Both the position numbers and the translations under genes were made by a program. Under the pieces are notes generated by a model. The model saw only the letters and a list, made by a program, of their open reading frames with translations, did not search any database and was not told where the DNA came from. Below, piece by piece: positions 1 to 5,439 of a stretch of DNA of 5,439 bases; within the stretch, counting starts at the first letter, position 1, and each line of letters opens with the position of its first letter. The stretch is from Parachlamydiaceae bacterium (GTDB lineage: Bacteria; Chlamydiota; Chlamydiia; Chlamydiales; Parachlamydiaceae), in the NCBI GenBank assembly GCA_013414685.1, contig CP058704.1, positions 1,290,126 through 1,295,564 of the forward strand, in the 5' to 3' direction.

Positions 1-138
1 TTTTTCAAATATAAAAAAGTGGAAAAGCAGATCGAGAGTGAAACTTATCAACCCTCTACATTCCTTAATACGGTCCTTACCTTATCTGTTTTATTGATTG
101 GAATTTTTCTTGTGGTTTATTTGAATAGTAGTATTTAA
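1..138 (+). CDS. DUF202/YidH-like small membrane protein, C-terminal fragment
   Basis: The last 45 codons of a gene that begins outside the window, ending in TAA. The fragment starts with a basic-aromatic stretch (FFKYKKVEKQIES), continues with a TYQPS motif and ends in one hydrophobic helix (about residues 21-41, core LLIGIFLVVYL). In DUF202 (YidH-type) proteins a Y-x-K-V-E-x-x-I-E-x-G-x-Y-x-P-S linker leads into the last transmembrane helix, and the match in order and spacing is close. The family consists of short inner-membrane proteins of about 100-120 residues with three helices and no firmly known function. The frame is clean, unlike the genes to its right, and a hairpin follows 26 bases after the stop. 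The family call rests on the C-terminal third only. Confidence 0.72.
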   Translation, partial: FFKYKKVEKQIESETYQPSTFLNTVLTLSVLLIGIFLVVYLNSSI

Positions 139-164
139 CGACTTACAGCGGAATGAGAATAGAA

Positions 165-192
165 ACCCACGATTTTTTGATTTATCGTGGGT
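165..192. terminator. hairpin between convergent genes, probable bidirectional terminator
   Basis: A perfect 9-bp inverted repeat (ACCCACGAT at 165-173 with ATCGTGGGT at 184-192) encloses a 10-base loop. It lies 26 bases after the DUF202 stop on the plus strand and 11 bases after the inferred stop of gene B on the minus strand. The U-tracts are poor on both sides (TCTATT on plus, TTCTATTCT on minus), so termination may be inefficient. Its position exactly between two converging genes is the best support. Confidence 0.55.
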
Positions 193-203
193 CTATTCGA
201 AAT

Positions 204-1889
204 TCATACAGATTCAGACTTCTCATTATTAGGAACGCCTGGAAGTTTTTCGTTTTTTGAAATTCATAGAGGTCTGATTTTGAAACTCCATAATTTATTG
301 AAGAATTCGGACGTGATGCCGAACTTATTTCAGACATCGAAGTTCTTTCTGGTAAATCATAAATCTCAGGCTCAGGTTTTTTGTACGTAAGGGCCGCAAG
401 ACCCACTTGGGCAGCAGCATAGCCTATAAAACAAACGCTCGAATAAAAAGGAAATTACTTGTCCTCTCAAAAGCTCCTCCAATAAAGTCTACAACAGGTC
501 CAAAGGTTTTATCGAAAGAGATATCCTTTGTAGGCAAATCTATTACAAACTTAAGCTCTTCGATCACACTCGAAAGCGGTCGTTGCAAAAACTCGCTTTA
601 TTGAACGATATTTCTAACAAATCAGACACCTTGATATTGTTTACATTGAATCCCGCACTTCTCAAATCTGCCATTAAATCATTAAATTTATTCTCTGCAC
701 CATTAAACCAACTCGAACTTCCAATGAGCGTTTTAGTGTTTAAAAAGCTATTTATTTGATCATCTGCTGATGCAGCTTGATCTTCTAAATAAGCATGTCC
801 TTTTTCTATAACATCATTAGTCTTATTCAAGACATACTGAATAGCTTTTTGGATTTCATGATCTATACTTTGTAAGTCGTGATGGGCATTATCATCAAAA
901 TTCTTGACAAGCGGATAATAATAGCCGTATGAAACACCAAACAAGATTCCAATTGCCAGGCAAAGGTATACTCTCTTTTGGTTGCTTCATTGAGTGGGTG
1001 TCCTTTCTTGAAACAGCTTCCTAAATAATCGATTAGAAGTTTGCCCTTTTTCGGCAAACAACATTCAAGAGAAGGCATGACAATTCGTTTTGTCAAACAA
1101 TGAAAAATCCCATGATTTTTCACTGCTTTATAAGCAAAAATAATACCCAACGCGATCAAAGAATAACCCACCGCCTTTGGCACCATAAAAACTTTTTCAA
1201 TGATCGGATTACAAGTTTCAGAAAAAGAAAAAGGAAAATTTAAAGGATCTGTGCCTGGGATCATATCCGGGATATAGACTGTAAGTTGTGTATTCACCGA
1301 AAAACGAGCTGAGGGGATATTGACATGGTTCACAGGATTTGAAGCAGGTATTGCTTGATTGATTGCATCCACACATTCATTTAATCCATCCTCTGTCGCA
1401 CTACCCAGGCTATTCACTCCACTTTCTGCTGTTTTTACAGCATACTGAAGAAATGAATTTGTTACGTTTAACGAATTATTAATCCCATATTCTAACCTAT
1501 TAAAAGCATCTTCCGGGATTTGATCTTTCAATTGGTTTAAAATTCTACAAATTCGTAGATTGCATAATCTAAATAACGTGGAACATTTTTGTTCCTTCTT
1601 CCGCTTCTTCCGACCATGTTAAAACTTGATAGCTGGCATAAAGACAACCGGCAGCCAGTAAATAGGGCACGGCAACATTTGGCTCCAGGCCTGTTTTTAT
1701 AAATTTTAAAGTTTTTGTTGATATCGAAGAAGCTGTGGACAAAGAACAAACACGGCCAAAGGTCCGGCCTAAAGATTGAAATACACCTTGTGTGCACTCT
1801 GTACAATTACTCCAATAAGCCTTGATTCCATTGCTGCTGCTAGAATTCGTATATGAACTCATGCCAACATTTGAGTTAGTAACTTGCAT
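204..1889 (-). CDS. gene B: long multi-pass membrane protein of unknown family, frameshifted
   Basis: I do not recognise this protein. As given it splits into pieces at 1889-1569, about 1590-1537, 1531-about 965, 944-564, about 590-425 and 406 downward. Each junction is a -1 step at or next to a short run: 1586-1590, 1539-1542, 976-979, 587-591 (or 597-599), 428-431 and 253-258. Adding one base at each gives an unbroken 563-residue protein. Its features are a Ser/Asn-rich N-terminus (1-30), hydrophobic segments near 72-91, 238-255, 306-326 and 479-503, a Cys pair near 277-278, and an amphipathic, mostly helical stretch 330-470. The tail 505-563 is polar and begins KKPEPE. The start is ATG at 1889 with CCACCT (AGGTGG on the coding strand) 4 bases upstream. 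The last shift moves the stop from 182, inside the hairpin, to TGA at 204, just before it. It follows gene A in the same direction across about 100 AT-rich bases. Host-membrane or envelope placement is inference only. Confidence 0.72.
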
Positions 1890-1893
1890 TTAA

Positions 1894-1899
1894 CCACCT
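1894..1899 (-). promoter_or_regulatory. ribosome-binding site of gene B
   Basis: AGGTGG on the minus strand, 4 bases before ATG at 1889. It fixes the start of gene B and supports translation of the whole frameshifted chain from this one site. The later fragments lack comparable sites: for example, the piece that opens at 1531 would have to start at a TTG with no purine-rich motif in front. Confidence 0.65.
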
Positions 1900-1924
1900 A
1901 CGATTTAAAATAATTTATTAATGT

Positions 1925-1955
1925 AAAAAACAAAAAAATCCCAATTAATAGATTT
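1925..1955 (-). terminator. weak hairpin with long T-tract between genes A and B
   Basis: On the minus strand a 5-bp AAATC/GATTT pair (1951-1955 with 1936-1940) is followed by a T-rich run TTTTTTTGTTTTTT. The stem is short and AT-only apart from one pair, so this may be only AT-rich spacer or may attenuate read-through from A to B. I saw no convincing separate promoter for B. Confidence 0.22.
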
Positions 1956-1990
1956 CAAAATATTAAAATTAAAACTATATTTTGATTATT

Positions 1991-2554
1991 TTAAAGTGGT
2001 AATTCGGTTTTTTTGCACAAATTCTCTTTGCTTCTCTTAAAGCTACACCCACGCCTAAACCGGTTAATGTTGTCGCTGCGATCGCTCCAAAAAAATGAAC
2101 ACAATACGTGCAGTTTCGGATTCTTCAAACTGCTCCCCTTTCACGACATCAACGATATTTTTCGCAAAAAATTGACTGCAATAGCCACACCTATCTCAGC
2201 TAAACATCCCCCAAAAAGATCTGTGGTAAAATGGATCACTTCACTCGAAACTTTAGAGACCTGTTTCGCAGCTCCGCAGCAATCACACCCACAGCCACAT
2301 CCGCAACTTCTCCTGACTACACGTATACCTGTTCCAGTAAAGAGTATTGTTAAATAATTCACCCCCACAGCAGCGATAGTGACTTTTTGAACGAATTGTG
2401 CAGCATGATTAGTATTATTTTGTTGAATGATTTCAAAAATTTTATTACTTGCAATTGCAAAAACGCCAGTAGATGAAACGACCGTACTAAATGCAGCCAC
2501 AGCTTTTGTTGCAAAATAATCAGAACCTTTTATCAAAGAATTTATGTAACCCAT
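1991..2554 (-). CDS. gene A: small four-helix membrane protein with Cys/Gly-rich loop, frameshifted near the end
   Basis: I do not recognise the family. The first 414 bases read cleanly from ATG at 2554 to about 2172. After that, -1 steps in the runs 2166-2171, 2089-2095 and 2008-2014 keep the frame open to TAA at 1991. This gives 188 residues: four hydrophobic segments (about 16-38, 57-77, 111-131, 150-172) arranged as two hairpins, a basic stretch RVVRR, then CGCGCGCDCCG at about 84-94. Six cysteines in ten residues suggest metal or disulfide chemistry, or a palmitoylation-like membrane anchor in a host; none of these is shown. Without the third shift the protein would end at TAG 1975 (193 residues). 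Paired hydrophobic hairpins resemble inclusion-membrane proteins of Chlamydiae, but such shapes are common. It leads the A-B pair and has its own promoter-like sequence. Confidence 0.75.
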
Positions 2555-2558
2555 TTGG

Positions 2559-2564
2559 ACCTCC
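2559..2564 (-). promoter_or_regulatory. ribosome-binding site of gene A
   Basis: GGAGGT on the minus strand, 4 bases before ATG at 2554. It is a full Shine-Dalgarno match and firmly supports this start. Confidence 0.78.
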
Positions 2565-2595
2565 AGTAGTAATTAGATTTTTGAAAAAGAAAAGC

Positions 2596-2624
2596 AATAT
2601 CTACGTTTAAGAATTATTTATCAA
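2596..2624 (-). promoter_or_regulatory. candidate sigma70-type promoter for the A-B pair
   Basis: On the minus strand TTGATA (2619-2624, 5 of 6 to TTGACA) is separated by 17 bases from GATATT (2596-2601, 4 of 6 to TATAAT). It lies about 40 bases before the ATG of gene A, a normal distance. The region is AT-rich, so chance matches are likely. Confidence 0.42.
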
Positions 2625-3196
2625 CTATTTTGTAAAGAATTTATTACTCAAATAACTAAAAATAAATAAATTTATTGACATTAGATAAATTAAAAAAGAA
2701 TGAAATCGCATCAATATGATACTCAGAGCTGACTTATGCGGTTGTAAACTTGAATTTACTTTTGAGCTTCGAATTGAATATGTCGGTTCATCGTGAATTT
2801 TTGACGATTCACCTCTTCCAATTGAAATTGAATTTTGACCACACCATGTCAGTTTTTCGGACCGCTAAGAGCGTATTCAATTTGAGCTTCTTCGAATGAT
2901 TCAATATTTCGGTGCTTTCCCGTTAGATTTTCAAATTTTAACTCTAAGCACTATGTAATCATACTCTTAAAAGCATTTAAGCCGATTTGCAATAAATTAC
3001 CTTATTGAACCCATGAACGCCCCTCTCTATCTATAGACATAATCCAAAAATTCTGAGCATCTATTTGAAAGATCTTTGGATCTGTAGTTATTACCCAATC
3101 ACCGCGCTGGAAATTTGTGAAGAAAATTGAAAGTGTCCTGCATCGCAGGAAAGGAAACTTGAGAATCGGATGCAGACAATTTCAAATCGCCTTTTT
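2625..3196 (-). pseudogene. broken coding remnant, minus strand, family unknown
   Basis: The gap between genes A and C is not empty. On the minus strand there are protein-like segments with AT-rich third positions: 3194-3124 (contains SASDSQVSFPAMQDTF), 3110-3002 (contains RGDWVITTDPKIF and NFWIMSIDREG, stop TAA at 3002), 3001-2968 (LLQIGLNAFK), then EYDYIVLRVK, and 2928-2852 (NLTGKHRNIESFEEAQIEYA). These join by -1 steps at runs such as 3192-3196, 3123-3126 and 3111-3113. The in-frame TAA at 3002 remains unexplained. After 2852 there are two readings: a TGA at 2849 and then an in-frame segment to TAA 2756 (contains QFQLEEVNRQKF), or a -1 step at the T-run 2853-2857 leading to an open frame to TAG 2625. 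An ATG at 3262 could be the start but has no ribosome-binding site. It may be a decayed gene, or a live gene or gene pair hidden by base-run errors. Confidence 0.42.
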
Positions 3197-3255
3197 ATCA
3201 AAATTTTAAAAACTTTCTTTATTAATATTGTTTTTTTAATTTATTTCTTTTTAAA

Positions 3256-3284
3256 ATTTCATTGATTTTAATTTCAAATATAAT
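3256..3284 (+). promoter_or_regulatory. candidate promoter of gene C
   Basis: A perfect TATAAT lies at 3279-3284, about 50 bases before the ATG at 3335. The -35 region 17 bases upstream (3256-3261) is a poor match, so the promoter may need an activator or the match may be chance in AT-rich DNA. It faces away from the A-B promoter. Confidence 0.4.
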
Positions 3285-3323
3285 TTAGTATTCTTGGGTT
3301 GTTAAATTTTAATTTAAATTATT

Positions 3324-3329
3324 AGAGGT
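3324..3329 (+). promoter_or_regulatory. ribosome-binding site of gene C
   Basis: AGAGGT, 5 bases before ATG at 3335. It fixes the start of gene C. The downstream fragments of this gene have no such site, which supports one reading frame translated from here. Confidence 0.65.
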
Positions 3330-3334
3330 GTTTA

Positions 3335-4938
3335 ATGAATAGTGTTCAACAGGGTCCTTTTTCCTACTTATTTAACGGTAACGCACCAGTTTCAACTCAA
3401 CAGAATTCAAATTCGACGATTTCGGATACGATTGAAGGCGGCCATGTTGCTAGAATGAAGCAATATTTTGAACAGCTACAAAGTGAACTTCATCAAAATC
3501 TAGTAACAGATTTTGATGAAACGTCTGAGACAAGTTCGACGATGCAACAAGTAGAATCTCCAGAGCAAACTGCTGTTTATAATGAAGTTGCATCCACATT
3601 CAGTATGTCAAGAGAGGAACTTTTACAGATTATTCAAAGCAAAAATCTTCAAAAGCGAGTCAACGAACTCTTGAATAAACTTTTAGACTGAGTGATGAGA
3701 AAAATCAGACGAAATTGAATTACCACAGGAAATTGAAATAGAAGAGGTTAAGAAAAAAACATCCATTTTTAAAAAATATCTCCAATTAAAAAATCTTCTA
3801 AAAGTAAGTCTTCTTCTCCAATCGATCCAAAAAGATGCTGGAGGCAAAGGCCAAGGAAAAACATTACAAAATCAGTAAAATGGGAATAACCTTTTAGTCG
3901 ACCTAATTTCTACAACGAACGGAATTGATCCCTACTTTGGTAAACAAGCGTCTCTTTCCCGCTTAGTGAAAGAGTTGAGTTTTTGTTTGAATGATATTTG
4001 CACTCAGCTATCTAACTTGGATTATCATTTATCAACGCTAAAATCAAAAACAATTGATTTAGAAGCCATTAAAGCAAACGCCCGTAATGCATTTTCACAA
4101 GTAAAGAAAAATTTGAGAGTGCTTCCGGTTATCATACGGAAATCAAGTCACTCGCACAAGAGCTAAATGAGAAAAGGTCCATAAGCTTTATGCAACAACA
4201 GAAAGAAGCCTTAGAAAAAAATAATGCGGTCATAAACTGGCAAGAGCTTGCTAAACAAATTTCAGAAATTGCTAAACAACAATGGGAAATTTATAATATC
4301 GTACAATCTGCCCTGTTAAGAACCGCTACTACGCAGCTTCTCTTAACACAACTTCAATTACATCATAAAGTGACCCAAGATCTACAAAAACCTACGAGTC
4401 AGCATCCAAAGAGCTTGGCTATGCAAAGCAAAGGTTAGAAACCACAAAAAAATTATTGATACATTATCAGCTAAAGACTTTAACAACTTTAACCAAACAG
4501 ATGAATCCTTAGAACAAAAACTTAAGGATTTAGAAAAAAAGTCAATGAAAACCCCAAGAAATAAATTTAGAAGATATTAAAAATCTACTGAATCAAGTAG
4601 AAGCCATGACAAGTACTATCAATGAAATGAGCGCCTGTTTTGAATCTAAGTGGTTTGGGAGAACAATTGACATACGAACTTGGAAAGCTCATGCTAAAGC
4701 CCAAAGAATTCTTATTGAGTATTTGAAAGATCCAAACTGCAAGATCCAAGAGGTTTACACAAATGGGTTTTTACACCAGAACAACACTCTCTTTTAATAG
4801 AGGCGGTAAAAACAAGAAATACAAGCGGGAATCCTTTGAAAATCAATTCGGATTCTAATCAGGCAAACAAAAAAACGAAATTCAATACATTTTAAGGAAG
4901 GCATGGATCTTTTAGATTTAGAATCCTACGAACAATAA
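3335..4938 (+). CDS. gene C: large coiled-coil protein of unknown family, 13 frameshifts
   Basis: I do not recognise the family. The clean first piece ends at 3691 and later pieces lie at 3966-4166, 4190-4438 and 4606-4797, with shorter ones between. All connect by -1 steps, cycling regularly through the three frames, at or near 3681-3684, 3700-3704, 3766-3776, 3829-3833, 3877-3880, 4107-4114, 4386-4390, 4446-4452, 4534-4540, 4552-4555, 4768-4772, 4869-4875 and 4910-4913. The restored protein has 538 residues. It has a Ser/Thr/Asn/Gln-rich N-terminus (1-35), a helical part (36-118), an acidic stretch (120-140), a Lys/Ser/Pro linker (140-170), and a long Gln/Lys/Glu/Leu-rich helical region (205-430) with two similar blocks marked NFESAS (about 261) and TYESAS (about 355). 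A C-terminal part follows with WFGRTIDIRTW. There is no signal peptide or membrane helix, so it is cytoplasmic or exported by a system that needs no cleaved signal. The TAA at 4938 is 13 bases before a strong terminator. Confidence 0.72.
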
Positions 4939-4951
4939 TGTTTGCCTTCAG

Positions 4952-4979
4952 AAGAGTCGCCATTCATATGGCGACTCTT
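4952..4979. terminator. strong hairpin terminator after gene C, possibly bidirectional
   Basis: A perfect 12-bp stem (4952-4963 with 4968-4979, containing AGAGTCGCCA / TGGCGACTCT) with a 4-base TCAT loop. It starts 13 bases after the last stop of gene C (4938). On the minus strand it lies 14 bases after the TAA at 4994 of a short coding remnant, which fits a terminator shared by two converging genes. The stem ends in CTCTTT with only a short T-run on the plus side. Confidence 0.8.
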
Positions 4980-4993
4980 TAAAATCGTTCAGC

Positions 4994-5068
4994 TTAATTT
5001 GGATTTTCCTCACAGCTTGCCTCAGGCTTTGAATCTGAATCATACAAGTCGTGCTGCTCTACAAAAGT
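4994..5068 (-). pseudogene. short minus-strand coding remnant, C-terminal end
   Basis: A 25-codon stretch (24 residues) ending in TAA at 4994 reads EQHDLYDSDSKPEASCEEN with an acidic, polar composition typical of a protein tail. The same frame is closed upstream by a TGA at 5069-5071. Restoring two bases in the TTTT run on the minus strand near 5063-5066, or removing one there, joins it to a segment containing IPEEINMHFNQVNF with an ATG at 5087. There is not enough room before the DUF2177 gene for more than about 50 codons, so this is either a very small gene or the end of a lost one. The shared terminator on its downstream side is the main reason for taking it seriously. Confidence 0.32.
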
Positions 5069-5103
5069 TCACTTGATTGAAATGCATGTTAATTTCTTCA
5101 GGA

Positions 5104-5125
5104 ATTGAACACAGATTTGTTCAAT
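5104..5125. promoter_or_regulatory. inverted repeat upstream of the DUF2177 gene, possible operator
   Basis: ATTGAAC and GTTCAAT form a perfect 7-bp dyad with an 8-base spacer, placed just upstream of the candidate promoter for the DUF2177 gene. The symmetry and spacing suit a dimeric regulator, but it could be a chance match. Confidence 0.3.
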
Positions 5126-5131
5126 AAATGC

Positions 5132-5159
5132 TTGTTTAAAAATAAATTTCCAATAAGAT
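5132..5159 (+). promoter_or_regulatory. candidate promoter of the DUF2177 gene
   Basis: TTGTTT (5132-5137), 16 bases, then TAAGAT (5154-5159), about 40 bases before the ATG at 5198. Each hexamer matches 4 of 6 consensus positions. The strong terminator at 4952-4979 means this gene needs its own promoter, which adds some weight. Confidence 0.35.
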
Positions 5160-5197
5160 TAGGTATTGAACTTGAAATCGAAAAGGTAGAGAGGAAA

Positions 5198-5439
5198 ATG
5201 GCCGTTTTGTCATTTGTCATAAGCATAATTTCCATGATGATTATTGATGGATTATGGTTGGCTTTCATGTATAAGCGCTTTTACGCTCCCAATATGGGTC
5301 GTCTCCTTAATGACTCGATAGCAATTTGGCCAGCTGTCATCTTTTATATCCTTTATGCAATAGCTCTAAATGTATTTGTTGTCATACCTGCGTTAAAAAA
5401 CAATTCCGGATACACCGAGATATTGCTGCTAGGGTTACT
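5198..5439 (+). CDS. DUF2177 family membrane protein, N-terminal part
   Basis: The gene runs off the right edge after 80 codons, against a usual family length of roughly 130-140. The start ATG has GAGAGG about 4 bases upstream. Residues 4-23 form a first helix ending in the family's IDGLWL motif. Then come KRFYAPNMG, a short polar segment, a second helix with IFYILYAIAL (about 48-57) and FVVIPAL (about 60-66), and the start of a third helix at 75. The order W-L ... FY ... FY-x-x-Y-A ... VF-V-V-x-P-A is characteristic of DUF2177, a bacterial inner-membrane family of unknown function. The frame is clean throughout. Confidence 0.88.
   Translation, partial: MAVLSFVISIISMMIIDGLWLAFMYKRFYAPNMGRLLNDSIAIWPAVIFYILYAIALNVFVVIPALKNNSGYTEILLLGL

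Noticed and set aside
187..604. Plus-strand open frames at 187-390 and 407-604
   Set aside because: They lie antisense to the end of gene B, have no ribosome-binding site, and the minus-strand reading is more protein-like and ends at a hairpin.
1537..1806. Minus-strand 89-codon open frame overlapping gene B
   Set aside because: Only its last 20 or so codons are part of gene B after a -1 step; the earlier part is an out-of-frame shadow.
2013..2357. Plus-strand open frame rich in Leu, His, Pro and Gln
   Set aside because: It is the shadow of gene A; its odd HPQPHPQ stretch is the antisense of the Cys/Gly codons.
2764..2903. Similar blocks starting GAGCTTC at 2764 and 2884
   Set aside because: The similarity is short and needs several gaps; it may only reflect related codons in the broken gene.
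3136..3150. Palindrome TCCTGC-ATC-GCAGGA
   Set aside because: The 3-base loop hairpin lies inside the minus-strand coding remnant and has no T-tract, so it is not a convincing terminator or operator.
204..4938. Programmed ribosomal frameshifting or polymerase slippage as the cause of the many frame breaks
   Set aside because: Many of the runs are only 3-5 bases long, too short for efficient slippage, and 13 events in one gene would leave almost no full-length product.
2849..5071. TGA read as tryptophan, suggested by in-frame TGA at 2849-2851 and 5069-5071
   Set aside because: The clear genes use TGG for tryptophan, gene B ends at a TGA placed just before a hairpin, and both internal TGA codons can be explained by base-run shifts.
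1..5439. CRISPR array, tRNA, rRNA, transposase or integrase
   Set aside because: I saw no regularly spaced repeats, no cloverleaf-like or rRNA-like sequence, and no transposase or recombinase motifs in any frame.

Overview
The window is AT-rich DNA. It looks like an accessory locus of a host-associated bacterium, set between two ordinary membrane-protein genes that are both cut by the window edges: the C-terminus of a DUF202/YidH-like protein on the left and the N-terminus of a DUF2177 protein on the right. The large unrecognised membrane proteins with paired hydrophobic segments, and a large coiled-coil protein without a signal peptide, are the kind of content seen in chlamydia-related or similar intracellular bacteria. 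That placement is an inference; no taxonomic marker gene is present.

Layout. 1-138 (+) is the DUF202 tail. 165-192 is a hairpin between convergent genes. 204-1889 (-) is gene B, a long multi-pass membrane protein. 1991-2554 (-) is gene A, a small four-helix membrane protein with a cysteine/glycine knot, lying just upstream of B in the same direction. About 2625-3196 (-) holds a badly broken reading frame. 3335-4938 (+) is gene C, a long soluble coiled-coil protein read divergently from A and B. 4952-4979 is a strong hairpin terminator, followed by a short minus-strand coding remnant (4994-5068). DUF2177 starts at 5198.

Main result. A, B and C each look like several short unrelated reading frames, but each is one long gene interrupted by frameshifts. 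I count 3 in A, 6 in B and 13 in C. All 22 need exactly one extra base, and nearly all fall in or beside a run of identical bases. When one base is restored at each site the lengths are whole codons (188, 563 and 538 residues), with good ribosome-binding sites in front of each. B and C end a few bases before a hairpin. True gene decay would give a mixture of +1, -1 and nonsense changes, so systematic loss of homopolymer bases during sequencing is the simplest explanation.

Working model (inference): A and B are co-transcribed envelope or host-membrane proteins, and C is a cytoplasmic or secreted coiled-coil partner transcribed divergently. None of the three belongs to a family I recognise.
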